A DNA stretch of 64,000 nt from Clostridia bacterium (GTDB lineage: Bacteria > Bacillota_A > Clostridia > Oscillospirales > CAG-272), in NCBI GenBank assembly GCA_017501345.1, contig JAFVXC010000027.1, positions 1 to 64,000 of the forward strand, read 5' to 3'. A model generated the notes under the pieces. It made no database searches. It was not told the origin of the DNA and saw only the letters and a list, made by a program, of their open reading frames with translations. The position numbers and the translations under genes are program-made. Position 1 is the first letter of the stretch. Each line of letters starts with the position of its first letter. Shown one piece after another: positions 7,872-15,969 of this stretch.

Positions 7872-9080
7872 ATGTTAAAATTTGCGTTAAAAAATATGGC
7901 GATCAAAAAGGTACAGATCATTCTGATCGTCCTCTCTATCGTCATCTCCGCAGGCATCGGCGTTCTTGCCTTTAACGTAGCAACTCAGGTTGACGAAGGT
8001 ATAACCTCGGGTGCACAGTATTATTCCGCTATTGTCGGCCCTGCGGGTAGTAACACGCAGCTCGCTATGAATACTATGTATTTTACCGACTCTCCCGTAG
8101 GAACGATTCCATATTCGGTTGTATCCTCCTTGCAGCAGGATCAGCGAGTTGATTCCGTGATACCTTTTGCGATGGCGGATAATTATAACGGCTATAACGT
8201 AGTCGGAACCACCCCTGCTTATCTGAAAAACAAGTCGGTTGCAAAGGGTGAAATGTTTACGGTAGCCGAAACGATGCAAGCCGTAGTCGGTTCCAATATC
8301 GCAAAGTACTGTGATCTTGAGGTTGGAGATTTCATTTATACCAGCCATTCAGCAAGCGGTACGGATAAGCATACCCAAGGAATCACCGTCGTGGGTATCC
8401 TTGAAGAAAGCCATTCTTCCTTTGATAACGTCGTATTTACTCAAATCAAGACCCTTTGGGATATGCACGATCACGGTGAGGAACACGGTGAGCACGAAGA
8501 AGGCGAGGAGCATCAACATACCCACGGTACAGTCTGTGCTATACTTATCAATACGAAGAATCCCGGATATGCCATGCAGCTGGTTCAGGAATACGATGGC
8601 AAGATTATTACCACCGAGGACGGCGACAATTACACCCTTCAGGCAATCGAGCCTATGAGTATCGTTCGTGATGTCCTAAATGACGCTGACGACACGAAGT
8701 ATATCGTGTTTGTGCTCTGCGCCGTTATTCTCATTATGAACATTATGATCATCTCGATCATAACGCTTCTTAATATGTACCACTCTGCAAAGGAAATATC
8801 CCTGATGCGCCTGATCGGAATCAGTATGAAGAAGATCAATCTTCTTTATATTATTCAAAATAGCATCATGGGACTTGTATCGGTTTTGCTTGCGTTCGGT
8901 GTATCGAGAATATGCATGTCGCTTATGAACGGTTACGTTGAGTCTATGGGCGTCGTTCTGAATATGTCCAAGGTCTATCCGATGGAATTTATTATTCTTC
9001 TTGCCGTGTTTATCATCAGTGTGCTTCCCACGGTAATTTGGACGTTCTGTATGTCCAGAAAGGATAGCATTGCGGATTGA
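7872..9080 (+). CDS. FtsX/MacB-like ABC permease with His-rich outer loop
   Basis: A 402-residue permease with the MacB topology: TM1 at about 14-34, a large outer domain, then three helices at about 276-301, 325-350 and 370-392. Within the outer domain, at about 197-220, is a stretch very rich in His and Glu (HDHGEEHGEHEEGEEHQHTH), a likely low-affinity zinc or nickel binding loop. Such an insert is not part of the standard MacB fold. It pairs with the ATPase just upstream and with a lipoprotein immediately downstream (stop and start overlap). Similar ATPase-permease-lipoprotein sets with His-rich parts occur in zinc-regulated operons, but the substrate here is inferred. Confidence 0.9.
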   Translation: MLKFALKNMAIKKVQIILIVLSIVISAGIGVLAFNVATQVDEGITSGAQYYSAIVGPAGSNTQLAMNTMYFTDSPVGTIPYSVVSSLQQDQRVDSVIPFAMADNYNGYNVVGTTPAYLKNKSVAKGEMFTVAETMQAVVGSNIAKYCDLEVGDFIYTSHSASGTDKHTQGITVVGILEESHSSFDNVVFTQIKTLWDMHDHGEEHGEHEEGEEHQHTHGTVCAILINTKNPGYAMQLVQEYDGKIITTEDGDNYTLQAIEPMSIVRDVLNDADDTKYIVFVLCAVILIMNIMIISIITLLNMYHSAKEISLMRLIGISMKKINLLYIIQNSIMGLVSVLLAFGVSRICMSLMNGYVESMGVVLNMSKVYPMEFIILLAVFIISVLPTVIWTFCMSRKDSIAD

Positions 9081-9082
9081 TT

Positions 9083-10060
9083 ATGAAAACGAAAAAGAAT
9101 CTTATTAGATTTGCGGCAATCTTTCTGTTACTCGCCATTATGACTTCGTCCTTTGTTGCTTGCGACAACGACGATCCCGTTGATCCAAATGGAGAAAATG
9201 TTACTAAGCTGAGCTTTAAGGCTGCATCCGGATACGATTATCTAAAAACCCTTGACGGAACGCTCGTGACCATCAGCGGTTATATGGCGACAAGCTCACC
9301 TGTTGATGGCTCGTTTATGTTTTTGATGAACCTACCGTATCAGAGCTGTCCGTTCTGCGTACCGAATACCTCTCAGCTTTCCAATACAATGGAGATATAT
9401 CCTAAGAAGGGAGAGTCTTTCTCTTATACAACTCAGGCAATTCAAGTAGTGGGAACTCTTGAAGTATCCGAGAGTGAAGATAAGCCTTTTACCGATATGT
9501 ACGGATATGAATTTTGCTGCAAGATCGTAGATGCGACCTACACCATAATTAAAGCAGAGGATCTTTCCGAGGATATGGCACTTTGGCAGAAGATCGCCAA
9601 TACCGACGTAGTGAATGATATCTACAAAATGTATGATTACGTCAACTTCCTGTGTACTTGGAATACCTATTTCGTCAATAGCTATACAGACGAAAACGGT
9701 GTAACTCAACCGGGATATTATCTGTATGCAAGCGATGCAGAAAACTTTATCTATAAAGACGGCGCGCAGTACAATTACGGCTATAAGGAAGGATACTTTG
9801 ACTCTATCGTAGCCGAAATTGAAGCAGTGGATAAAACTGCATTTGCGGATCTTGTTGCCAATGTACGTAAAGCGGAAGCTCTTGCAAAAAAGGCTCTCGG
9901 TGAGCTTGAAAATGAAAACTACACTTCCGAATACAAATACGTAGAAAAGTTTGGCAAAGAGGATTGGATATTCACGCTGAACAAAGGGGAAGAGCTTGCG
10001 GCTGAAATGCAGGAGATCTATATGGAGTTCTCGAATTGGCTCGGAAGCTGGGAAATGTAA
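9083..10060 (+). CDS. Lipoprotein with conserved Cys pairs
   Basis: About 325 residues with a signal peptide ending in the lipobox SSFVAC, so it is anchored on the outer face of the membrane. The region at about 50-150 resembles an OB-like domain: TISGYMATSS, then YQSCPFC (Cys pair near residues 89-92) and FCCK near 144. This pattern recalls DUF3299-like proteins found with zinc-related ABC genes, a tentative link. The C-terminal half is helical and acidic. ATG 9083 is taken; an in-frame TTG at 9077 overlaps the permease stop and is an alternative. It is the likely outer partner of the ABC permease. Confidence 0.75.
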   Translation: MKTKKNLIRFAAIFLLLAIMTSSFVACDNDDPVDPNGENVTKLSFKAASGYDYLKTLDGTLVTISGYMATSSPVDGSFMFLMNLPYQSCPFCVPNTSQLSNTMEIYPKKGESFSYTTQAIQVVGTLEVSESEDKPFTDMYGYEFCCKIVDATYTIIKAEDLSEDMALWQKIANTDVVNDIYKMYDYVNFLCTWNTYFVNSYTDENGVTQPGYYLYASDAENFIYKDGAQYNYGYKEGYFDSIVAEIEAVDKTAFADLVANVRKAEALAKKALGELENENYTSEYKYVEKFGKEDWIFTLNKGEELAAEMQEIYMEFSNWLGSWEM

Positions 10061-10083
10061 TTTATGATAAGGAGTATAAAAAT

Positions 10084-10503
10084 ATGAAAATTGCAGTTAC
10101 TTACGAAAACGGACAGATCTTTCAGCATTTCGGACACACCGAGCAGTTTAAGATCTACACAGTAGAGGACGGCAAGGTCGTTTCCGCAGCGGTCGTGGAT
10201 ACGAACGGTAGCGGTCACGGCGCGCTTGCGGGATTTCTCGCAGAGCAAAACATATCGGTACTGATCTGCGGCGGGATTGGCGGCGGTGCTCAGATGGCTC
10301 TCGCAAATGCAGGCATTCAGCTTTTCGGCGGTGTCAGCGGTTCTTGTGACGATGCGGTTAACGCATTGCTTGCGAATAAGTTGAACTTCAATCCCGAGGT
10401 TAGATGCGATCACCACGACCACGAACATGGTGAAAGTGAGCATACCTGTGGAAACCACGGATGTGGCACGCACGATTGCGGTAACCACGATTGTGCCAAG
10501 TAA
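10084..10503 (+). CDS. NifX/NifB-C-like protein with His/Cys tail
   Basis: A 139-residue protein with the dinitrogenase iron-molybdenum cofactor biosynthesis fold (NifX/NafY family) at about 1-105: MKIAVTYENGQIFQHFGHTEQF at the start in the usual position, then GISVLICGGIGGG-type central glycine loop. These proteins bind metal clusters or metal-bound precursors in the cytosol. A tail from about residue 109 is packed with His and Cys (HHDHEHGESEHTC and repeated CGNH/CGTH units), far beyond the family core. ATG 10084 was chosen for its AAGGAG site. No nitrogenase genes are present, so a general metal-carrier role is more likely. Confidence 0.85.
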   Translation: MKIAVTYENGQIFQHFGHTEQFKIYTVEDGKVVSAAVVDTNGSGHGALAGFLAEQNISVLICGGIGGGAQMALANAGIQLFGGVSGSCDDAVNALLANKLNFNPEVRCDHHDHEHGESEHTCGNHGCGTHDCGNHDCAK

Positions 10504-10530
10504 AAAAGTAAAAGAATATAGCAAAAGTAA

Positions 10531-10641
10531 TTTATTGCAACACTCAGCGTATTTCTTGTGGTCTTTGCAACCATGATCTATGCAATGCATAAGATCAAAA
10601 AAGAAAATCCCATTGATGCGCTGAAAAATGAAAACATTTAA
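10531..10641 (+). pseudogene. C-terminal remnant of an FtsX-like ABC permease
   Basis: After an in-frame stop at 10528 there is a 36-residue open stretch: a hydrophobic helix followed by HKIKKENPIDALKNENI. The P-I-x-A-L-x-x-E ending is the standard end of FtsX/MacB permeases. There is no start codon or ribosome-binding site, and the intact permease upstream ends differently, so this derives from another permease gene that has been deleted. Confidence 0.7.
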
Positions 10642-10647
10642 AAACAA

Positions 10648-10680
10648 GGGTGTCGCACTCATGCGACACCCATCCTTTTT
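10648..10680 (+). terminator. Terminator, end of the DUF134 operon region
   Basis: Perfect 10-bp stem GGGTGTCGCA / TGCGACACCC with a 4-nt loop and a TTTTT tail. It probably belonged to the lost permease gene and now serves the DUF134 operon. Confidence 0.85.
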
Positions 10681-10687
10681 GCCTTTA

Positions 10688-11773
10688 TTATAATTTTAGT
10701 TTTTTTCTTAAATTTCGTCTTACTCTGTTGATATGTCGTTCGAAGTCTCCGTTTTGGATAAGCCTTGCGATGACATACTGTTCAAAAGTTGGAACGGTAC
10801 ACGAATAGAATCCAAGGCGTTCATCAAAGACTGATACAAGTTTTTTTGGAAGAACCATATATCCGATTCGCAAAGAGGGGGAGATTGTTTTGGAGAAGGT
10901 ATTCAGATAGATTACGTTATCATCCTCTGAAAGTGAGAATAGAGTATCCTCCGGCTTTGTGGAAACCGAAAATTCGGACTCAAAGTCATCCTCAATGATG
11001 AATCTCTTATCAATACTTGCCCAACGGATATATTCGTGTCTCTTGCTTGCGGATGCAGTTACGCCTGTAGGATAGCTCCTGTAAGGGGTTGTATGAAGTA
11101 CATTCGCATCAGTTTTCGATAATACAGCGCTATCAATGCCGTCATTAGATAAACGCAAAGCCTCGTAAGAAACCTCAGAAGCTTTGTATACTTGTTCAAT
11201 CTTCTTGTAGGACGGATCTTCGATCCCATAGACTCTATTGTGTCCAAGCATTTCTATGATAAGCCCGTAAAGGTATTCCGCGCCGGAGCCGATGATGATC
11301 TGCTCCGTATCAACAGAAATGCCGCGATTTTTGGCAAGATAATGTTTAATAGCAAAGCGTAGTTGAGTACAGCCTTTGTTCTCTGACTTTTCAAGAATGT
11401 CTTCTCCCAAATCGCTGATTACCGCTCGCATTGTTTTGGCAAGTACAGAGAATGGAAATTCGGGATTAATGTGGTGCTGACGATTATTTTCGGTATTGCG
11501 GAAGTCATTTTCTGTGGATAATGAAAATCCGTCTGTCTTTCGGAATATGACGAAAAAACCGCTTCGTTCACGGGACTCGACATATCCTTCATCACAAAGG
11601 AGAGCATAAGCGTGTTCTATGGTGACCGTGCTTGTATCCGTTTCATCAGCAAGCAATCTTTTGGAGGGAAGTTTGGTGTTGTATGGATAGTAACCGTTAA
11701 TAATATCTTCCTTTATTTGCTTGTATATCTGCAAATAAACAGGATGGGTGTTTTTGTTAACCTTGTATTTCAT
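10688..11773 (-). pseudogene. MocR-type GntR/aminotransferase regulator, C-terminally truncated
   Basis: 361 residues where MocR proteins are usually about 450-490. The N-terminal GntR winged helix (about 1-70, TYLQIYKQI-like start, LPSKRLLADETDTSTVTIEHAY) and the aminotransferase-like large domain are present. The PLP Lys is in TFSKTISPSLRIGY. The protein stops at NRVRRNLRKKLKL, where the C-terminal small domain with the substrate-carboxylate Arg should follow. The gene ends 8 bp from an unrelated terminator, suggesting a deletion. It may still bind DNA but should not fold normally. It is divergent from an ECF S component, and PdxR-like MocR proteins often control vitamin B6 genes; this link is inference. 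Confidence 0.8.
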
Positions 11774-11795
11774 CTGGTGATATAATATTCTCCTT

Positions 11796-11821
11796 TTCTG
11801 ACTATTTTTATATCGTCAGAA
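11796..11821 (+). promoter_or_regulatory. Inverted repeat between divergent mocR and ECF S genes
   Basis: TTCTGAC (11796-11802) and GTCAGAA (11815-11821) form a perfect 7-bp inverted repeat in the 86-bp divergent spacer; a TATAAT box for the plus-strand gene follows at 11828-11833. It is a candidate operator for the MocR protein. Confidence 0.5.
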
Positions 11822-11859
11822 TTATTATATAATATTTCCAACGAAATTGCAAGGAGAAT

Positions 11860-12393
11860 ATGGATATGCAAGCAAAAAATCATGCAAAAAGAACAACGGT
11901 ATGGCTATGTACCACGGCAATGCTTATGGCGCTCAACGTAGCAATGAGCTCCTTTGGTGTCCCCGTTCCCGGCGGACATCTCTATATGAACGACATAGTG
12001 ATCTGTCTCGCGGCGATCATGCTTGATCCGCTTGCGGCGTTTATGGTGGGCGGTGTAGGCGCGTTTCTCGGTGATCTGTTCTTCTATCCGCTTCCAATGT
12101 TCGTCTCTCTCGTAACACACGGCTTGCAGGCAGTGGTAATATCAGTTTTTTCACACTATGTTATGAAGAAACATCCCATCATCTCTTCGGGAATCGGCGT
12201 GACGATCGGCGCGGTTATTATGGTGGTTGGTTACTCTCTCGGCAGAGCTTTTATTTACAGCACGCCTGAATATGCGATCTTAAAAATGCCGTATCAGATC
12301 TTGCAGGCAGTCGTCGGTGCGGTCCTCGGTATGGTACTGTGCTGGAGATGCGGAATATATAAGCTTTACAATAAGATGATGTCGAAGCACTGA
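11860..12393 (+). CDS. ECF transporter S component, vitamin-type
   Basis: A 177-residue membrane protein with about five to six hydrophobic helices and the features of ECF S components: a cytosolic N-terminal basic segment, an early helix with small residues (TTAMLMALNVAMSSFGV; the AxxxA type contact for the T component), and a loop GGHLYMNDIVICLAAIMLDP in the binding region. It would bind a vitamin and pair with a shared EcfAAT module, which is not in this window. Divergence from a MocR regulator suggests vitamin B6, but the substrate cannot be read from the sequence. A GCAAGGAG site precedes the ATG. Confidence 0.85.
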   Translation: MDMQAKNHAKRTTVWLCTTAMLMALNVAMSSFGVPVPGGHLYMNDIVICLAAIMLDPLAAFMVGGVGAFLGDLFFYPLPMFVSLVTHGLQAVVISVFSHYVMKKHPIISSGIGVTIGAVIMVVGYSLGRAFIYSTPEYAILKMPYQILQAVVGAVLGMVLCWRCGIYKLYNKMMSKH

Positions 12394-12439
12394 TATAGTG
12401 ATACAATATCAGGCCTGCAAAGGATAGCATATAAAATCA

Positions 12440-12472
12440 GCCCTCGTTCCGCTTGGAGCGAGGGCGTTTTTT
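12440..12472 (+). terminator. Terminator after the ECF S gene
   Basis: An 11-bp stem (GCCCTCGTTCC with GGAGCGAGGGC, one G-T pair) and GCTT loop, followed by TTTTTT. The same 26 bases occur again at 13219-13244. Confidence 0.85.
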
Positions 12473-12571
12473 GCAAAAGTAACAGCGTAACCCGGCAAAG
12501 TAACACTCCAAAGGGTAGATTTTTAGCCGAAAATATGATAAAATATGTTCAGAAAGAACGGAGGTGTTTCT

Positions 12572-13198
12572 ATGGAGTTTTCCGAAAGATTAAAAGAACT
12601 GCGTAGCGAAAAAGGTATATCACAAGCAAAGCTCGCAGCAGATATACATATCTCGAGATCTGCCGTTGCTAAATGGGAGAACGGCTTGGGGTTGCCGAAT
12701 GATGAATCACTTAAACTGTTAGCCGACTATTTTGGTGTCACAATCGACGAGCTGATACCAAACAAGAACAACGAAGAAATCCTTGTGTCGAAAAATAAAA
12801 CCATTGACCAACAGAAAAAGGTCATCATCGGTTTTGCGGCAGGTTGTGCTATCGGTCTATTTATATTGGGGTTCATCTTCATTGAACCGTTGCGCGAGAG
12901 TTTGGTTCAGTTAGGCTTAGGTATAATTTGCGTAATGCTTGGTATCTTCAATATGTGCGGAAATATCGGCACGATCCATTGGTACAATCGTCGCAAGGTC
13001 ACGAAGGAGAACCAAAAGGCGTATTGTATGTTCGTAGGTCTTGGAACGCTCATTGTCGGTGTCGCTATAATTGCCGGTGCCGTTATAGAAGCGTTAGGAT
13101 ATATAGCGGCAAGCGGATTAGCAATAGGCGTAGGCGTTCTGATAGGATTAGCTCTTATGCTGTACGCACAATTCAAATATAATAAAGGTCTGTTCTAA
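12572..13198 (+). CDS. XRE-family regulator with C-terminal membrane domain
   Basis: A 208-residue protein: N-terminal helix-turn-helix (about 1-65, SQAKLAADIHISRSAVAKWENG) followed by four hydrophobic helices (about 88-105, 111-127, 151-172, 177-198). The helix-turn-helix binds DNA while the tail sits in the membrane, a layout known from Firmicute regulators that sense envelope state or peptides. ATG 12572 follows CGGAGG by 7 bp. It is single, bounded by the two copies of the same terminator hairpin. Its target is unknown. Confidence 0.85.
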   Translation: MEFSERLKELRSEKGISQAKLAADIHISRSAVAKWENGLGLPNDESLKLLADYFGVTIDELIPNKNNEEILVSKNKTIDQQKKVIIGFAAGCAIGLFILGFIFIEPLRESLVQLGLGIICVMLGIFNMCGNIGTIHWYNRRKVTKENQKAYCMFVGLGTLIVGVAIIAGAVIEALGYIAASGLAIGVGVLIGLALMLYAQFKYNKGLF

Positions 13199-13218
13199 AA
13201 GTTATTCTAATACCTTAA

Positions 13219-13244
13219 GCCCTCGTTCCGCTTGGAGCGAGGGC
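13219..13244 (+). repeat. Second copy of the 12440 terminator hairpin
   Basis: 26 bases identical to 12440-12465, including the 11-bp stem and GCTT loop, but followed by a weaker T stretch. It separates the XRE gene from the clpB fragment on the other strand and may terminate both. Confidence 0.8.
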
Positions 13245-13250
13245 TGATCG

Positions 13251-13490
13251 TTATTTTATTACGAGCGTGGAGTTATCATAATCAATTTCCAAGGTTGTAT
13301 CAGGCTCAATATCACCGCCAATGATCTCACGGGCAAGAAGCGTTTCGATCTTGGACTGAATGAATCTCTTCAGCGGTCTTGCGCCATAGATGGGGTCGTA
13401 AGCGGAATCGATGATATGTTCCTTCGCCGCGTCGCTGATCTCAACCTTCAATTGCTTATCCTTGAGGCGCTTATTCAGATCGGCGATCAG
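13251..13490 (-). pseudogene. clpB: C-terminal fragment of ClpB
   Basis: About 78 residues matching the end of the ClpB/Hsp100 disaggregase D2 small domain: DLNKRLKDKQ, then the family hallmark YDPIYGARPLKRFIQ, then the closing TLEIDYDNSTLVIK. ClpB is normally about 860 residues; everything before the last 9 percent is missing. The fragment ends abruptly at about 13485-13495, where a DegV fragment on the opposite strand begins. No start codon is near. It is a rearrangement scar and not functional. Confidence 0.85.
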
Positions 13491-13772
13491 GCAGCATATA
13501 AAAAGGTCAAGGGCAGACAAAAGTCCTTTGAAGAAATCGTTGCTATGTTGAAGGTTTCCATCATAGAACCCGAAAAGCAAACCATCTATATGACTCATGC
13601 CGATTGCGCAAAGGAAGAAATTGACGGGCTTGTTGCTTTGATCAAGCAAGAGATCCCTTGCCTTGATGTAGAGGTTGGTTTTATCGGCCCGATCATCGGT
13701 GCATCCATCGGTCCCGATGCAGTCGGTATTTGGGGATTTGGACAAGAGGTAACTTACAAAATAGGAGACTAA
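13491..13772 (+). pseudogene. C-terminal fragment of a DegV/FakB protein
   Basis: About 93 residues from KKVKGRQKSFEEIV onward match the C-terminal domain of DegV fatty-acid-binding proteins, including THADCAKEEI and the closing FIGPIIGASIGPDAVG motif. The N-terminal domain that contacts the lipid head group is gone, replaced by antisense clpB. Two bases separate its stop from the fakA-like start, so an ancestral degV-fakA pair, a natural partnership in fatty acid phosphorylation, once stood here. Confidence 0.82.
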
Positions 13773-13774
13773 AT

Positions 13775-14301
13775 ATGAGGACTTTGGACGGAATTCTTTT
13801 CGCCCGTATGATAAACTCGGGCGCAGCAAACTTAAAGGCGCACGCAAAAGAGATCAATGACTTAAATGTATTTCCCATCCCCGACGGTGACACGGGAGAT
13901 AATATGCTGATGACTATGATGGGCGGTGTTCATCACGATACGAGCAGTTGTGAGTCTTTGTGCGAAATGGCAGACCGCATATCAAGCGGAATGCTTCTCT
14001 CTGCAAGGGGGAACGCGGGTGTTATCCTGTCGCAGTTTTTTGAGGGCATCAAAAACGGCTTTACGGGGTTTCAAACGGCTGATACAAAAGAGATCGGTGA
14101 AGCCTTCCGTCAAGGCGTGAAGCAGGCGTATAGCTCGGTTATGACACCTCCAGAGGGAACGATATTGACCGTTGTGCGTGAGGCTACCGAATATGCCTGT
14201 GAGCAAAATACCAATACACCCGAAGCATTTCTCGATGCATTTATCGACGAGGCGAAGCGCTCTCTTGCAAGAACTCCCGAGTTGTTGCCCGTACTGAAGA
14301 A
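13775..14301 (+). pseudogene. N-terminal fragment of fatty acid kinase FakA (DAK2 domain)
   Basis: Starts with ATG after a TAGGAG site and gives about 175 residues of the DAK2 ATP-binding domain: LNVFPIPDGDTGDNM with the metal-binding Asp residues, SARGNAGVILSQFF, and TILTVVREA. Full FakA/YloV proteins are about 550 residues. The match stops at TPELLPVLKK, just before the usual VDAGG; the frame then runs 8 foreign residues to a stop at 14338 while a GNAT fragment occupies another frame. Without the central and C-terminal domains it cannot work with FakB. Confidence 0.82.
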
Positions 14302-14430
14302 GCCATCTGTGTTGATACACAGGAAGAAAACAAAGTAATGCAACATATTCTTTCTCGCGAAGGATTTGAGTATTGCGGACTGATTACTTTTGATGGCGGT
14401 CCTAAGTTAGCATATGAATGGGACCGATAA
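14299..14430 (+). pseudogene. C-terminal fragment of a GNAT acetyltransferase
   Basis: In the frame one base off from fakA, about 43 residues read AICVDTQEENKVMQHILSRE and then GFEYCGLI, the end of a Gcn5-type N-acetyltransferase (the VDT..NKVMQ....GF.YCG pattern). The acetyl-CoA-binding motif is missing. The join with fakA lies within a few bases of 14300. Confidence 0.75.
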
Positions 14431-14653
14431 ATTCCAATTTGTCGAGCTGAATAGACGTTGGAGATTGGTGTGATTTTGGTGCAACACTTTATCAAACGAT
14501 ACTCACGATATTCACGATATCAAACAGTATTGCCAAAACTCCAAGAGATAAGGAAAAAGGTACCCTTGGTGCTTATATATACGGCATTCACCTTTTATGG
14601 TGGGTGCCGTTTTCCTTATCCCGCCTCGCACGCGAGGCTTTTTGTTTTCCCTA
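14431..14653. other. Non-coding stretch with two terminator-like hairpins
   Basis: No supported gene. A short CACGATAT repeat lies at about 14502-14519. An imperfect hairpin at 14581-14610 (ACGGCA..CACC with GGTG..TGCCGT) is followed by TTTTCC, and a GCCTCG/CGAGGC stem at 14623-14638 is followed by TTTTTG; both are terminator candidates. Confidence 0.6.
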
Positions 14654-14682
14654 TTTACAACTGTGAAATTTTATGATACAAT
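14654..14682 (+). promoter_or_regulatory. Promoter of the 14740 lipoprotein
   Basis: TTTACA (14654-14659) and TACAAT (14677-14682), 17-bp spacer. Confidence 0.65.
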
Positions 14683-14739
14683 AAAATTGGTCGATCAAGG
14701 CTTTAACGATCTTACACTGAAACGAAGGAGGGGATTTTT

Positions 14740-15969
14740 ATGAAAAAGCTTCTTGTTCTGTTCGTGTTGTTGTTTGTTTTGCTTTCAATGATGGGATGTA
14801 AGCCCACGGGAAAGAATGAAGATGGTATAACCTCCGATTTGGCAGGGGAGGGAGACACCTCGGATCCCTCCGGTACGACGGAGGAGGCGGTGCCGCACGA
14901 GGTTGGCTTTGACGATCGTTCTCGACTCCATTTTGAAATCGACGGTGCTCACGTGGTCTATGAAATACTTGCGCGCGGGATCGGTAGCCTTACCCCGAAG
15001 GAGTTGCTTGGGACATTCCGTACGGAAACCGAGGTGGAGGGGATCATTTGGGAGATCTATTCTGTCGAGGAATTTTCCGATCTCGAGTACGTCGTGGTGA
15101 TCTCGGGGACGAATTCTGCTTGGATCTGTCGCGCTGTGGAGGATACGCTGTCTGCACCCGAGAATCCGAGGAAAAGCGAGCGGATCTGGGACATCTATCA
15201 TTCCGGAGATTGGAGGATCGGCATGGATCTGTACGTGACGATCCCTTCGCTCGACTATGCGACGGTTTGGTTTGGGGATGATGCGGTCTACGTAAACGAC
15301 GATCCCATACCGGGTCTGTCGAAGCCTTGGATCACCGGCTTTTATCTCTCCGATCTGACGGGGGACGGGCGTCCCGAATTGTGCTTTGCTTCGGCTGTTG
15401 GAAGCGGGGTCGTATCGTTTCACATTCAAGTCTTTGATGCTGTAACGAGGGAAGAGCTTTTTGGTTATTCTTCTATAGATCTTCTTATGTTCAGTGAAAC
15501 CTTGTGCCTAGAGAATGGTACTCTGTGTGTGAAGAAAATACCGTACGGATCAAATACCGCGATTCGCATTGGAGAATTCAAATACGACGGCTCGGAGATC
15601 AACATTGAATGGAAGGAGTCCGAGATCGAGGGCGCGCGGATCGAGCTTTCGTATATGGGAGATAAGCAGCGTGTGATCCCATTTTACGAGGGTGAACGAT
15701 ATGAATTTTTATTGAATGCGATCTCCGCGGCAGGCGGCACGAAGGGGGAAAGCACGAAGGGGTATTACGGTATCCCGTATACGCTTACCGTCTATACGGC
15801 TGAAGGTGAATCATACGTCTTTCATCTGTGGAGTGAAACGCAGTATTCGACCTCGAAGCACACGGATAGCGAAGGGTACCCGTATTTCTTTTATGATGAC
15901 CTGTCGAAGCTATACAAGTATCTTGACGGAAACTTTTCCGAGGACTATTGGCCTTCCTGGATACAATAA
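14740..15969 (+). CDS. Putative lipoprotein, function unknown
   Basis: A 409-residue secreted protein with a lipoprotein signal peptide ending LSMMGC, followed by a low-complexity acidic linker (about 22-55). The mature part contains LTGDGRPELCFA (about 205-216), similar to the FG-GAP/VCBS-type Asp-rich calcium loop. I recognise no family for the rest. A strong AGGAGGGG site and promoter support expression. The C-terminal part contains SYVFHLWSETQYS, no catalytic motif apparent. It stands alone; nearby lipoprotein 17069 shares only the signal architecture. Confidence 0.75.
   Translation: MKKLLVLFVLLFVLLSMMGCKPTGKNEDGITSDLAGEGDTSDPSGTTEEAVPHEVGFDDRSRLHFEIDGAHVVYEILARGIGSLTPKELLGTFRTETEVEGIIWEIYSVEEFSDLEYVVVISGTNSAWICRAVEDTLSAPENPRKSERIWDIYHSGDWRIGMDLYVTIPSLDYATVWFGDDAVYVNDDPIPGLSKPWITGFYLSDLTGDGRPELCFASAVGSGVVSFHIQVFDAVTREELFGYSSIDLLMFSETLCLENGTLCVKKIPYGSNTAIRIGEFKYDGSEINIEWKESEIEGARIELSYMGDKQRVIPFYEGERYEFLLNAISAAGGTKGESTKGYYGIPYTLTVYTAEGESYVFHLWSETQYSTSKHTDSEGYPYFFYDDLSKLYKYLDGNFSEDYWPSWIQ

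Noticed and set aside
14490..14525. Short CACGATAT repeat as a possible CRISPR or att site
   Set aside because: Only two partial copies, no spacer pattern and no integrase nearby.
14458..14676. 72-codon frame in the gap before the 14740 lipoprotein
   Set aside because: It runs through two terminator hairpins and has no protein-like features.
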